NCBI GenBank assembly: GCA_902774815.1
Contig: CACYJV010000014.1
Coordinates: 25,547-89,546, forward strand
Reading direction: 5' to 3'
Source: an uncultured Prevotellaceae bacterium
Lineage (GTDB): Bacteria; Bacteroidota; Bacteroidia; Bacteroidales; Bacteroidaceae
DNA length: 64,000 bases
A model generated the notes under the pieces. That model made no database searches. It saw nothing but the letters and a program-made list of their open reading frames with translations, and had not been told where the DNA came from. Positions 1-9,253 of this stretch are shown here, piece by piece. Both the position numbers and the translations under genes were made by a program. Numbering within the stretch: position 1 is the first letter of the stretch; each line of letters opens with the position of its first letter.

Positions 1-312
1 AGCAACGACATGCGAGCCATAGAAAAGCGCATCTCTGAGGGCGACCAACATGCCAAAGTCATCGTCGATGCCATGATTTATCATGTGGCGAAGAACATCG
101 TTGCCGAAGGAGCCGTGCTCTGTGGCGACATCAACGCCATACTTCTCACCGGCGGACTGGCACGTTCGGAGTACATCATCACTAACCTGCGCCGCCGCAT
201 TGATTTCCTTGCACCCGTCTATTGCTATCCTGGCGAGGACGAAATGGAGGCTCTCGCCATGAACGCACTGGAGGTTCTGCGCGGCCGGCAGGAGGCAAAA
301 GTCTACGTATAA
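1..312 (+). CDS. buk: butyrate kinase, C-terminal part (gene starts before the window)
   Basis: Reading frame 1 is open from the first base (Ser-Asn-Asp before the first Met) and ends at a TAA at 310-312, so about 103 C-terminal residues are seen of an enzyme that is usually about 355 long. The visible part has the acetate/butyrate kinase family pattern: a GGLA segment preceded by AILLT, then the near-terminal PGEDEMEALA motif typical of butyrate kinases. The family makes butyryl-phosphate and ADP from butyrate and ATP, or runs in reverse to yield ATP in the cytoplasm. A branched-chain fatty acid kinase is the main alternative. The expected partner, phosphotransbutyrylase, would lie upstream outside the window. 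Confidence 0.85.
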   Translation, partial: SNDMRAIEKRISEGDQHAKVIVDAMIYHVAKNIVAEGAVLCGDINAILLTGGLARSEYIITNLRRRIDFLAPVYCYPGEDEMEALAMNALEVLRGRQEAKVYV

Positions 313-381
313 GCCAACTAACTACAGCAGGTGGCGGCACTGTCGCCACCTCTTTTCACTTACCCAACACTACTGACAACT

Positions 382-3000
382 ATGACTTGGAAAAGATATC
401 TTCTCGCACTCCTTGTCCTGACAACGCTTCAGGCACGTGCACAGGTTTCGTTCGGACAGTCTGAACGATTCAATGATCAGTGGCTTTTCATGCTCGACGA
501 CATTTCTTCGGCAAGCCAACCGGACTTCGACGACACGAAATGGCGCCGCCTGGCGTTGCCTCACGACTGGTCGGTCGAGGGTATCATGTCGCCTCAGCTG
601 GCCTCTTGCACCGGCTATCTGCCCGGTGGCATCGGCTGGTATCGCAAGCACTTCGTCTTAGACGAAGGATTAAGGGTGAAAGATGAAAGGAAAAAGGAGA
701 ACAATCCTTCATCCTTCAGCTCTAATCCTTCATCTATTTTCATCTACTTCGAAGGTGTCTACAACCGATCGGAGGTCTATCTGAACGGCCATTTGTTGGG
801 TAAGCGCCCCAATGGCTATGTCTCTTTCCTCTACGACATGACTCCTTACATCAACAAGGAAGGCGACAATGTGCTGGCTGTGCGCGTCGACCATTCGCAG
901 TATGCCGACTCGCGCTGGTACACGGGCTCCGGCATCTACCGCGACGTGTGGCTCGTACGTGCTTCCGGTACGCATCTGGCTCAGTGGGGTTCGACCTACC
1001 GTTTGAAAAAGATGACGAAACAGCAGGCAACGGTTGAGGTCGATATCGAAACCGAAGGCAAGCCTGCATTGGGCATTCCCACTGAGGTCATCATGACCGA
1101 TGCCGAAGGGAAGGAAGTGGCACGCACAACGACCACAATGGGCTGCCCGGGCAAGAAAACGGTCACACTTACGGTAAAGAACCCACATCGTTGGGACCTC
1201 AATGACACCTATTTATATAATATTGAGACGCGACTTGGCGTTGGGAACGACCCCGATAAGCCTCTCGACCGCTCTGTGATGCGTGCCGGACTGCGCACGT
1301 TACAGTTCGATCCCAACCACGGTTTTGCCCTGAACGGCAAGTGGATGAAGGTGAAAGGTGTCTGCCTGCACCATGATGCGGGCGTGCTCGGAGCCGTCGT
1401 GCCGCCAGAGGTATGGCAGCACCGACTGGAAGAACTGAAGAAGATAGGTGTAAACGCCATCCGTATGAGCCATAACCCACAAGCACCTGTGGTCTACGAC
1501 CTCTGCGACGAACTGGGTTTCCTTGTCATGGATGAGGCCAGCGACGAATGGGAGTTCCCCAAGCGCAAGTGGCTGGAGGGTTGGAACCGCGGTACGCCTG
1601 GCTTTGAGGGTACATTCGACTTCTTCGAGGAATGGATCGACCGCGATGTGGCTGATATGGTGCGCCGTGACCGCAACCACCCATCGGTTTTCCTCTGGTC
1701 TATCGGCAATGAGGTTGACTATCCTAACGATCCTTACTCGCATCCCATCCTCGATGGCGACGGTAAAGATTTCACACAGCCCATGTATGGTGGATACAAA
1801 CCCGACCAACCCAATGCCGAACGCATCGGGAAGATAGCCAAGAGGCTATCGGCAGTGGTCAGGGGCATCGACCAGTCACGTGCTGTAACGGGTGCATTGG
1901 CCGGCGTTGTCATGTCGAACCAGACGGAATACCCGGAGGCCATCGACGTTGTGGGCTACAATTACACCGAAAGCCGCTATAAAGAGGACCACGAACGCTA
2001 TCCCAAACGTGTCATCTACGGGTCGGAAAACCGCCACGACTATCCTTCATGGTTAGCTGTTAAGAACAACGAGCATATCTTCGGACAGTTCCTCTGGACA
2101 GGTGCCGACTACCTGGGCGAGAGTGGCGCATGGCCAGCACGTGGTTCGTCAGCCGGACTCATTGACTTGGCTTCGCAACGCAAGCCCAATGGTTGGTATC
2201 GAGCCTCGCTTTGGAGCGATGAACCTGTGGTCTACATCGGCACATACCCCATCGGCAACCGTGGTGGTCGCAACGCCCAGCGCGGCAGAGGCAGAAGCGG
2301 GGCCTCAACCTATGCCACCGACACTTGGAACTATCGCGAGGGTCAGCAGGTGCGCGTGGTGTGCTACACAAACCAACCCGATGTCCGCCTGACCTTAAAC
2401 GGTCGTGAAGTGGGTGGCAAGGCACAACTCGACTCAGCCACCAACGTACTCTATTGGGACATTCCCTTTGAGCCCGGAACCCTGCGTGCTGAAGCACTAT
2501 CCTCCTTTGGGCTAAGTGAGAGTGGGGCTTACGAAATCCGCACCTCAGGACGTCCCTACGCGCTCCGCGTCAAACAAGAGCAAATCGCAGAACTCCCTTC
2601 CCTTCAGGGGAGGGATGGGGAGAGGCTTTTCATCCTCACCGTCGAGGTTATCGACGAGGATGGCAACCTCGTACGATTGGCCGACAACGACATTACTTGC
2701 ATGGTCACTGGCGATGGACATCTGTTAGGACTTGAAAACGGAAACATGAGTGAAACAACGGGTGCACTTCCCATCCGTGGCGGCTATCATCGCCGTGCCC
2801 ATCAAGGTCGACTCGTTGCATATATCAAGAAAGGTACAGCCTCCTTGCCATTTGGTCAGGGATTTGGACAACGCCCGCAAGGCTTTGGTCCCGATGGCGG
2901 TGCACCATTGAACGCCGATGGCAGCCTACGTCACGACATCCGTGTGCGGTTTACCTCGCCCCTACTCCAGGATGCCGAGATTGTTCTGGGTGAAAGATGA
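382..3000 (+). CDS. glycoside hydrolase family 2 protein (beta-galactosidase-like), exported
   Basis: The 872-residue protein starts at ATG 382, which gives a signal peptide ending ARAQ near residue 21; a GTG at 331 in the same frame only adds an unlikely leader. Order: jelly-roll sugar-binding domain, Ig-like domain, TIM barrel, DUF4982-like and C-terminal beta domains. The barrel shows HNPQAP, SIGNEVD with the acid/base Glu near residue 444, and YGSEN with the likely nucleophile Glu near 549. The family removes terminal beta-galactosyl or related sugars, here probably in the periplasm. Two stretches are out of place: residues 94-118 (coded by a 74-nt inverted repeat) and about 737-750 (coded by a CCCTTC/GGGGAG-type hairpin). 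The last codons and stop also match the first repeat family. The exact substrate is not evident. Confidence 0.88.
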   Translation: MTWKRYLLALLVLTTLQARAQVSFGQSERFNDQWLFMLDDISSASQPDFDDTKWRRLALPHDWSVEGIMSPQLASCTGYLPGGIGWYRKHFVLDEGLRVKDERKKENNPSSFSSNPSSIFIYFEGVYNRSEVYLNGHLLGKRPNGYVSFLYDMTPYINKEGDNVLAVRVDHSQYADSRWYTGSGIYRDVWLVRASGTHLAQWGSTYRLKKMTKQQATVEVDIETEGKPALGIPTEVIMTDAEGKEVARTTTTMGCPGKKTVTLTVKNPHRWDLNDTYLYNIETRLGVGNDPDKPLDRSVMRAGLRTLQFDPNHGFALNGKWMKVKGVCLHHDAGVLGAVVPPEVWQHRLEELKKIGVNAIRMSHNPQAPVVYDLCDELGFLVMDEASDEWEFPKRKWLEGWNRGTPGFEGTFDFFEEWIDRDVADMVRRDRNHPSVFLWSIGNEVDYPNDPYSHPILDGDGKDFTQPMYGGYKPDQPNAERIGKIAKRLSAVVRGIDQSRAVTGALAGVVMSNQTEYPEAIDVVGYNYTESRYKEDHERYPKRVIYGSENRHDYPSWLAVKNNEHIFGQFLWTGADYLGESGAWPARGSSAGLIDLASQRKPNGWYRASLWSDEPVVYIGTYPIGNRGGRNAQRGRGRSGASTYATDTWNYREGQQVRVVCYTNQPDVRLTLNGREVGGKAQLDSATNVLYWDIPFEPGTLRAEALSSFGLSESGAYEIRTSGRPYALRVKQEQIAELPSLQGRDGERLFILTVEVIDEDGNLVRLADNDITCMVTGDGHLLGLENGNMSETTGALPIRGGYHRRAHQGRLVAYIKKGTASLPFGQGFGQRPQGFGPDGGAPLNADGSLRHDIRVRFTSPLLQDAEIVLGER
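661..734 (+). repeat. inverted repeat of spacer type, in frame inside the GH2 gene
   Basis: Arms 661-691 and 703-734 are near-perfect reverse complements around an 11-base loop. Each arm is built from heptamers such as ATCCTTC / GATGAAG, the same words that form the spacer repeat after this gene (3001-3095). The stretch codes for a Lys/Glu-rich then Asn/Pro/Ser-rich segment between the conserved WYRK and YFEGVY parts of the sugar-binding domain. Confidence 0.85.
2588..2634 (+). repeat. second spacer-type hairpin in frame inside the GH2 gene
   Basis: CCCTTCCCTT CAGGGGAGGG followed by ATGGGGAGAGGCTT resembles the CCCCTCC...GGGGAGGCT hairpins found after stop codons at 41285 and 46720. Here it is translated as part of a loop before the FILTVEVID strand of a C-terminal beta domain. 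Confidence 0.6.
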
Positions 3001-3095
3001 AGAGGATGAAAGATGAGGGATGAATGTTAAATAAAGATGAGGGATGAAGGCTAATATCAAACCTTCATCCCTCATCCTTCATCTTTCATCTAATC
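3001..3095. repeat. heptad-based inverted repeat downstream of the GH2 gene
   Basis: The left side (about 3004-3051) repeats GATGAAA/GATGAGG/GATGAAG words and the right side (3062-3090) is TTCATCC CTCATCC TTCATCT TTCATC, the reverse complement. It begins within the GH2 stop codon context (GGTGAAAGATGA), so the repeat also supplies the last two or three codons of that gene. Confidence 0.8.
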
Positions 3096-3103
3096 ATAAT
3101 AAG

Positions 3104-3223
3104 TCAGCTATACCAAACTGATGTGTCGGAAGCCGACTCAATGCGAAGCTCGTCGGGCTCCATGTTGTAGACGTTGTCATACTCGAAGAAATCCCTTTCT
3201 TCATTCCTTCTTCCATTCTTCAT
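3104..3223 (-). CDS. small acidic protein, 39 residues, unknown (candidate)
   Basis: On the minus strand an ATG at 3223-3221 opens 39 codons ending in TGA at 3106-3104. A CAGGAGG sequence sits about 8 bases upstream of the ATG, an unusually good Shine-Dalgarno match for this group. The product is rich in Asp and Glu, contains EYDNVYNMEPDEL and ends SVWYS. An in-frame ATG at 3250 would add nine residues. It has protein-like composition and lies between a repeat and the susC promoter, but I do not recognise a family. It could also be a remnant or chance frame. Confidence 0.45.
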   Translation of the reverse strand: MKNGRRNEERDFFEYDNVYNMEPDELRIESASDTSVWYS

Positions 3224-3523
3224 AGCCGTTCCTCCTGTAACGACCTGCATGCCCCTTGTCAGGCCGCATTTAGTTCTATTTGGGAACAGGGGCTATTCCC
3301 CATGATGCAAAGTTAACCATTAATTCCCATAATTCAAAGAAATTTCTCAGTTTTTTACATACCCAAGCGTTAAAAAATGTTTATCGAAAGGAAAATCCCT
3401 AAAAAACAATTGTTCGTTTAATAAAAATTATCTAAATTTGAGGCCTAATAGATACCAATCAGAGACAAAAATGGACATTTTCAACTAACCTATTAATATT
3501 AACTATCCTTAAATTAAAAAGCA
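3224..3523. other. spacer upstream of susC
   Basis: Apart from the possible upstream start of the small minus-strand gene, this stretch is AT-rich leader and promoter DNA for the SusC gene. No other gene is apparent. Confidence 0.6.
3410..3440 (+). promoter_or_regulatory. Bacteroidetes promoter of the susC-susD pair
   Basis: TTG at 3410-3412, a 20-base gap, then TAAATTTG at 3433-3440 fit the Bacteroidetes -33/-7 pattern (TTTG/TTG, TAnnTTTG). The leader to the start codon is about 75 bases. Confidence 0.65.
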
Positions 3524-6500
3524 ATGGAAAAGGAAAGAAACGCAAAAGGGCTCTTGCGCAGAGCTCTCTGGACAATGCTTTTCATGCTCTTTAGCGTGGG
3601 AGTCTACGCACAGGACATCACCGTGCGCGGCTCTGTAGTAGACCAGAACGGCGATCCCGTCATTGGTGCTTCAGTGAAAGCTGCAGGAGCCAAGGTGGGT
3701 GCTGTTACGAATGCTGATGGTGAGTTCCTCATCAAGTGCCCGGCCAACAGCCAGCTTGAAGTGAGCTACATTGGCTTCGCAACTCAGACAGTAAACGCTT
3801 CCGACAATGTCAGCATTGTGATGAGCGAAGACGTCAATGGTCTGAACGAGGTTGTTGTGACCGCCCTCGGTATCAAGAAAGATGCCCGTAAGGTCGGTTA
3901 TGCAGTCAGCCAGGTAAAGGCTGAAGACCTTGTCAAGACAGGTGCTCCCAACTTTGCATCGGCCCTTTATGGTAAGGCTGCCGGTGTGCGTGTGCAGGCT
4001 GCTCCTGGTGGTAACGTGTCGGCCGTATCAATGACGGTACGTGGTCTGACATCTATCTCGGGTAACACCCAGCCGCTCATTGTACTCGACGGTGTGCCCA
4101 TCCGCAACGGTAACACCAACAACGAAGGCTACTGGGACAACCAGCGCATTCGTTCGAACGGTCTCGTCGACATCAACCCCGAGGATATCGAGAGTATCTC
4201 CGTCCTGAAAGGCGCTGCCGCTACAGCCCTCTATGGTTCTGAAGGTAACAACGGTGTTGTCATGATCACCACCAAGAAGGGTACCAACGGAACAGGCACA
4301 CGTGTTGACTTCAACGCCAACGTGAGCTGGGACAAGCTGGCCTACATGCCTGATATGCAGACCGAGTTCGGTCCTGGTTACGACAACTGGGCATTCGGCG
4401 ACAACGCCAACGAGCAGGCCCTGACCGGTTTCCGTCAGGTGCGTGTCGACCGCCAAGGCAATACCATCACCACTCCTAACCGTGAGACTTACTACTCCTA
4501 TGGTGCCCGCTTCGACGGCAACAAGAAGGTGACCTACTTCGATGGAACAGAACGTCCCTTCCTGCCCATCGGTGGCAACCAGTGGGATGAAGTATTCCGC
4601 ATTGGTTTCAACCAAAACTATAACGTAGCCATCATGAATGGTTCGGAGCACAGCAATATCCGCTTCTCGTACTCCTATCAAGATGTGAAGTCGATGCAGT
4701 ATAATTCAAACAATAACAAGCACAACTTCAACCTGACAGGTGCATTTGACATTGCCAAGAACTTGAAGTTGAACTATTCTGCAACCTATCTGTCACAGTA
4801 CATCAAGAACCGCCCATACCGTATCTCACGTATCGTTTGCAACTACTCAGGTATGTTCGGTCCGTTCACTGATGTGAAGTACATCCGTGAACACACTATG
4901 ACAAGCCTCGGTTACTTCAACAGTGTTTATGCTGGAAACGGCGGTACCACCAATACATTGACTCCTGATGAGCAGTTCCTCTACACTCCAATGGGTTCCA
5001 CCTCGCTGATGAGTGAATACTTCTGGAACATCCTCGGCAAGACACAGGAAGAGAACCACAACCGTCTGATTGCTAGCGTCAACCCGACATGGGAAATCGT
5101 CCCGGGTCTGACATTGAGCGCACGCGTGGCTACCGACTTCACTTCCGACAAGCAAGAAAACAAGAACTATTCTGAAAACTCGCACATCTTCTCAAGCAAT
5201 GGTGAGTTCAGCGACTACTACGGACTTCAGAACAGCCGCTACGAGATTGTCTATGGCGACGCTATGCTGAGCTATGACAAGATCTTTGCTGATAAGCACA
5301 ACATCCAGGCAAGCCTCGGCTACAACGCCCGTAAGGAGTCCTACTTCCTCTCCAGCGTTGGCACCAGCAAAGGCTTGAGCCAGGAAAACTGGTTCAACCT
5401 GAATGCTTCGGTAGGCACAAAGAGCGCCGGCTCTGGTGAGTCTCATCTGCTTCGCACTGGTGCTTTTGCTACCGCTACTTACGGTTTCGACAACTGGGCA
5501 TACCTCGAAGGCTCCATCCGTAACGAGAAGACTTCTACCCTGAAGAAGGGCAACAACTCGTTCTGGTATCCCTCCGTCAGTGCATCGATTATCTTCACAG
5601 AGATGCTCAAGGAGAACAATCCCGCATGGTACGACTATGGTAAGATCCGCGTCAGCTATGGTATCGTAGGTAACGACCCAGGCGTCTATTTTGCTAACAA
5701 CGCTTTTAGCCAGGGAACACTCCAGTATGGTGCGAACAGCATCGTATATAACTACATCGATACAAGCGTAGGAAACGAGAGTCTGCGTCCTGAGAAGAAG
5801 AAGGAGTTTGAAATCGGTATCGAGAGCAAGTTCTTCAAGAACCGCCTCGGCTTCGAACTCACCTACTACAACAACGATATACAGGATCAGCTCCTGCCTA
5901 CCAGTGCTGCAGCCGCTATGGGTGCCCGCAACATGTGGATGAACATTGGTGACCTGACCAACAAGGGTCTTGAGTTTGCCGCTTACGGCACACCTGTTGA
6001 GACAAGAAACTTCCGTTGGGACCTCCGCGGAAATATCGCTTGGAACAAGAATGAGGTGAAGAAGCTGGCCGACGGTCTCGACGTTCTTTCGCACAGCAAC
6101 TTCGATAATGGCGCAGCCACTCTCGAATCGCATGTCGGCGAGCCGATGGGTGACTTCTACAGCTATGTTCACAAGCATGTCTATCGCATGAGCGACGGTT
6201 CGCTGATGACAACAGGTGAAGAACTCGACAAGGTTCTTGAAGATGGAACGCTTTCCGTAAAGGAAGACCTCGGCAAACTGACACAGGACGGTTACTACGT
6301 GACCGACACCTCGAAGCGCCGCAAGGTGGGTAACGCCATGCCTAAGTTAGTCGGTGGTTTTGGCACCAGCCTGACTTGGAAGAACTTCACACTCGACATG
6401 GCCTTCGACTTCCGCGTTGGTGGTGATGTCATGAACCTGCCCTGGCAGTACTATATGGACACCGGTATCATCAAGGATGCCTTAGGTGCTCGTGACGGCC

Positions 6501-7438
6501 AGACCGGTGGTATCTACTACTACTGTGATGTGGTGGATGGTTCTCAGAGCATTGACAATGTCAGCTCCATCCACGTCATCGATGCTCCCGCTAACTATCA
6601 GCGTGGTGTGACCAAGGTCGGTGACAGCTATGTATGGGACAACGGTGTCATCCAGAAGGGTGTGAATGCAGACGGCACTCCCAACAACGTAGTTGTTACT
6701 CAGTTTGGTATCAACGACATGCAGTATGGTTGGTGTGGAGGTGCTGGACCTACACAGACCTACGAGGATGCTATTCAGGACAACAGCTATGTGAAGTGCC
6801 GTGAGATCAGCCTGGCTTACACGCTGCCGCGCAAATTCACTAGTAAGTTCGCATGCGATAACATCACCATCTCGGCATTTGCCCGTAACCCATTCTACAT
6901 CTATCGTGCTCTGAAGCTGTTCGATGCTGAAACAACCGATGGTACCAACTGGGTATATCAGGCTCAGGTCGGCGGTTCTACTGCCAGTGCTCGCACCTTC
7001 GGTGTATCGCTCCGCGCAAGCTTCGGCGGTACAGCCAAGAAGAAAAAGGCTTCTGCTGCCGTCGTACAGTCACAGCCCAGATATGTAGAGAAGGTGGTTG
7101 AGAAGGTGGTTGAAAAGCCCGTCATCAAGGAAGTGATCAAGGAAGTGGTCAAGGAAAATGTCGAGAAGGTTCCTGGCACCTGCATTGCCAACTTCGCCGT
7201 GAACTCAGCTGAGATTCGCAACACTGCTGACCTCGATGCCATCCCTGCCGGTTCGACTGTTGAAATCGTCGGTTACGCATCACCCGAGGGAGCTAGCAAT
7301 GCCAATATGACTCTCGCACAGCGCCGCGCTGACTCAGTAGCCAAGTATCTGGAGAAGAAGGGTGTGAAGGTTGCCCGCAGCACTGCTAAGGGTGAAGACC
7401 TCTCCGACTTCCGTATCGCTATCGTAACTGTTAAGTAA
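3524..7438 (+). CDS. SusC/RagA-type TonB-dependent receptor with C-terminal OmpA-like domain
   Basis: The 1304-residue protein has a signal peptide ending VYAQ near residue 29, a carboxypeptidase-regulatory-like domain (about 33-115), a plug domain (about 118-250, with LNEVVVTALG and the VLKGAAATALYGSEG motif) and a 22-strand-type barrel. It should import a nutrient bound by the SusD-like partner, driven by TonB. The odd part is the end: after the last barrel strand comes a Val/Glu/Lys repeat linker (about 1185-1220, VEKVVEK and VIKEVVKE units) and then about 80 residues like the OmpA/MotB peptidoglycan-binding fold (IVGYASPEG, NMTLAQRRADSVAKYL). Ordinary SusC proteins end at the last strand. 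The frame is continuous, so this is a true fusion in the sequence. Substrate unknown; no hydrolase or regulator is coupled apart from the GH2 gene upstream. Confidence 0.92.
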   Translation: MEKERNAKGLLRRALWTMLFMLFSVGVYAQDITVRGSVVDQNGDPVIGASVKAAGAKVGAVTNADGEFLIKCPANSQLEVSYIGFATQTVNASDNVSIVMSEDVNGLNEVVVTALGIKKDARKVGYAVSQVKAEDLVKTGAPNFASALYGKAAGVRVQAAPGGNVSAVSMTVRGLTSISGNTQPLIVLDGVPIRNGNTNNEGYWDNQRIRSNGLVDINPEDIESISVLKGAAATALYGSEGNNGVVMITTKKGTNGTGTRVDFNANVSWDKLAYMPDMQTEFGPGYDNWAFGDNANEQALTGFRQVRVDRQGNTITTPNRETYYSYGARFDGNKKVTYFDGTERPFLPIGGNQWDEVFRIGFNQNYNVAIMNGSEHSNIRFSYSYQDVKSMQYNSNNNKHNFNLTGAFDIAKNLKLNYSATYLSQYIKNRPYRISRIVCNYSGMFGPFTDVKYIREHTMTSLGYFNSVYAGNGGTTNTLTPDEQFLYTPMGSTSLMSEYFWNILGKTQEENHNRLIASVNPTWEIVPGLTLSARVATDFTSDKQENKNYSENSHIFSSNGEFSDYYGLQNSRYEIVYGDAMLSYDKIFADKHNIQASLGYNARKESYFLSSVGTSKGLSQENWFNLNASVGTKSAGSGESHLLRTGAFATATYGFDNWAYLEGSIRNEKTSTLKKGNNSFWYPSVSASIIFTEMLKENNPAWYDYGKIRVSYGIVGNDPGVYFANNAFSQGTLQYGANSIVYNYIDTSVGNESLRPEKKKEFEIGIESKFFKNRLGFELTYYNNDIQDQLLPTSAAAAMGARNMWMNIGDLTNKGLEFAAYGTPVETRNFRWDLRGNIAWNKNEVKKLADGLDVLSHSNFDNGAATLESHVGEPMGDFYSYVHKHVYRMSDGSLMTTGEELDKVLEDGTLSVKEDLGKLTQDGYYVTDTSKRRKVGNAMPKLVGGFGTSLTWKNFTLDMAFDFRVGGDVMNLPWQYYMDTGIIKDALGARDGQTGGIYYYCDVVDGSQSIDNVSSIHVIDAPANYQRGVTKVGDSYVWDNGVIQKGVNADGTPNNVVVTQFGINDMQYGWCGGAGPTQTYEDAIQDNSYVKCREISLAYTLPRKFTSKFACDNITISAFARNPFYIYRALKLFDAETTDGTNWVYQAQVGGSTASARTFGVSLRASFGGTAKKKKASAAVVQSQPRYVEKVVEKVVEKPVIKEVIKEVVKENVEKVPGTCIANFAVNSAEIRNTADLDAIPAGSTVEIVGYASPEGASNANMTLAQRRADSVAKYLEKKGVKVARSTAKGEDLSDFRIAIVTVK

Positions 7439-7498
7439 TGCTTAGAAGTTATCGGACTTTCATTAAACATTATTTTAATCATCAAAATAAGAACGAAT

Positions 7499-9226
7499 AT
7501 GAAAAAGATATTTTTTATGGTCTTTGCAGTTGTGGGGCTCCTGACGCTTGTTTCTTGCTCTGATGAAGACTACGACAAGTGGTATGCTAACCCCTCAAAG
7601 ACAACAACTGTAGGTGTGCCGCAGGTATTCTCTGGCATTCAGGATGCTGGTAATAAATGGATGAATCCTACCTATTGGCGCTACTATACCCAGTCGACCA
7701 CATCTGGATGCTTCTCCGGCGTGATTGGCAACAGCAATGGCCGCGGTCGCTTCCGTGGTGCCAGCGAAGGATATTTCAACATCCGCTGGCAGGACTTCTA
7801 CAACATGCTCACCCAGTACCGCGTGCTGGAAGATACCTACAACAACCTGCCCGACGGACAGAAACCCGCCAACGAGATCTTCCTCCTGCTAGGACGTACG
7901 ATGGTTGAGGCACAACTCCACGAAGTGCTCTCCATTTGGGGCGACGTACCCTTCACGGGTGCAGGTTCTCTTTGGAAGACCGGTGACTACGGAGCAGCTA
8001 AGGAAGCTGCCGTCTATGACGACGACGTGGCTCTTTACACGCAGATTCTCGCAGACCTAAAGGAAGTTGGTGACTTCTTCGCTGCAGGCAACCTGAATGC
8101 AGTTGGTCTTTCGTCGCTGAGTCGTCAGGACGTTAGTTGCGCAAAAGGCGATGCCGACATGTGGCGCCGCTATGTGAACTCACTCCGTCTGCGCATTGCT
8201 CTGCATCTGGCTACCAATGGCGACCTGACTGCTCAGGCTCGCACGGCTATCGGTGAGATTCTTGGCAATCCGTCGAAGTATCCCCTCATTGAGACCAATG
8301 CTCAGAACATGGGCGTGAATGGTGACACACAGACCGATAAGTTCAACTATGGTAAGGGTATCGCACAGGCTCTCGCCGGACGTAGCGAAGGCTCTGGCTC
8401 ACAGGCTATGCTGAACGCCATGAACGTTCCTGCCAACGGTATTCCCGATGAGAACACCGACCCGCGTATTGCTGCTATCTACGACTGCAACCCCGATGGT
8501 GAGTATGTTGCTTACAACAATGCTCTGACCGATGCTCAGATTTCGAAGATTGCCGACGACAAGAACCAGGAATATATTGCTCGCGACAAGGATCTGCATG
8601 CAAACTACTATTGCTACATCGACTCCATCGCCTTTGCTGGTTGGGCTACCTATCAGGGCAACGCCAACCTCAACGGTATCTGGATCAATGCAGCCGAGGT
8701 GGCTCTGAGCAAGGCTGAGGCTTACCTCATGGGCTATGGCGTGACCGCCAATGCCGAGACTGCCAAGAAGTTCTTCATCGATGGCGTGGCACTCTCCAAT
8801 GAGTACTACTGGAACCTGAAGACCACATCGTCGCTCTTCAAGGATGGCAACGACAGCTACAACGGCTTCCGCGAGCTAACTGTTCCTACCAAAGACGACT
8901 TCACTGCCTATGCAGAGAAGATCTGGGATGCCTCTCAGAGAGTCATCGCCACTCAGCTCTGGCTGAACTTCGGCTTCATGAACGAGCTCGAGGCTTGGAA
9001 CGTCAACCGCCGCACAGGCTTCCCCAACGTGAAGTTTGCACGCGATACCCAGCAGAATGACTATCCCACGCCTCCTCATCGTCTGCCCTATCCGACCGAC
9101 GAGTACACCTACAACAAGGACAACTTCAACGTAGCTGTCAAAGCTAACTGCGGTGGTGACAACACGCTGGGTGGCTACTACACCAAGCTGTTCTGGGCTA
9201 AGGACAACTACTATTCACTCTACTAA
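7499..9226 (+). CDS. SusD/RagB-family nutrient-binding lipoprotein
   Basis: 575 residues starting 60 bases after the SusC stop. The N-terminus is a lipoprotein signal with lipobox LVSC (Cys at about residue 20), followed by the acidic SDEDYDKWY typical of surface lipoproteins. The body matches the SusD-like_2 subgroup: helical TPR-like scaffold, segment FLLLGRTMVEAQLHEVLSIWG for the helix after the first loop, and a C-terminal region NEYYWN...LNFGFMNELEAWNVNRRTG. It sits on the receptor as a lid and binds ligand at the cell surface. It shares the promoter with the SusC gene and is followed by a strong terminator. Ligand unknown; the SusD-like_2 group is often linked to peptide or glycan uptake. 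Confidence 0.92.
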   Translation: MKKIFFMVFAVVGLLTLVSCSDEDYDKWYANPSKTTTVGVPQVFSGIQDAGNKWMNPTYWRYYTQSTTSGCFSGVIGNSNGRGRFRGASEGYFNIRWQDFYNMLTQYRVLEDTYNNLPDGQKPANEIFLLLGRTMVEAQLHEVLSIWGDVPFTGAGSLWKTGDYGAAKEAAVYDDDVALYTQILADLKEVGDFFAAGNLNAVGLSSLSRQDVSCAKGDADMWRRYVNSLRLRIALHLATNGDLTAQARTAIGEILGNPSKYPLIETNAQNMGVNGDTQTDKFNYGKGIAQALAGRSEGSGSQAMLNAMNVPANGIPDENTDPRIAAIYDCNPDGEYVAYNNALTDAQISKIADDKNQEYIARDKDLHANYYCYIDSIAFAGWATYQGNANLNGIWINAAEVALSKAEAYLMGYGVTANAETAKKFFIDGVALSNEYYWNLKTTSSLFKDGNDSYNGFRELTVPTKDDFTAYAEKIWDASQRVIATQLWLNFGFMNELEAWNVNRRTGFPNVKFARDTQQNDYPTPPHRLPYPTDEYTYNKDNFNVAVKANCGGDNTLGGYYTKLFWAKDNYYSLY

Positions 9227-9253
9227 TAGTATTTTCCTATCATAACCAAAGAG

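Noticed and set aside
5192-6178. 328-codon minus frame opposite susC
   Set aside because: Shadow of the SusC barrel frame, without start region or motifs.
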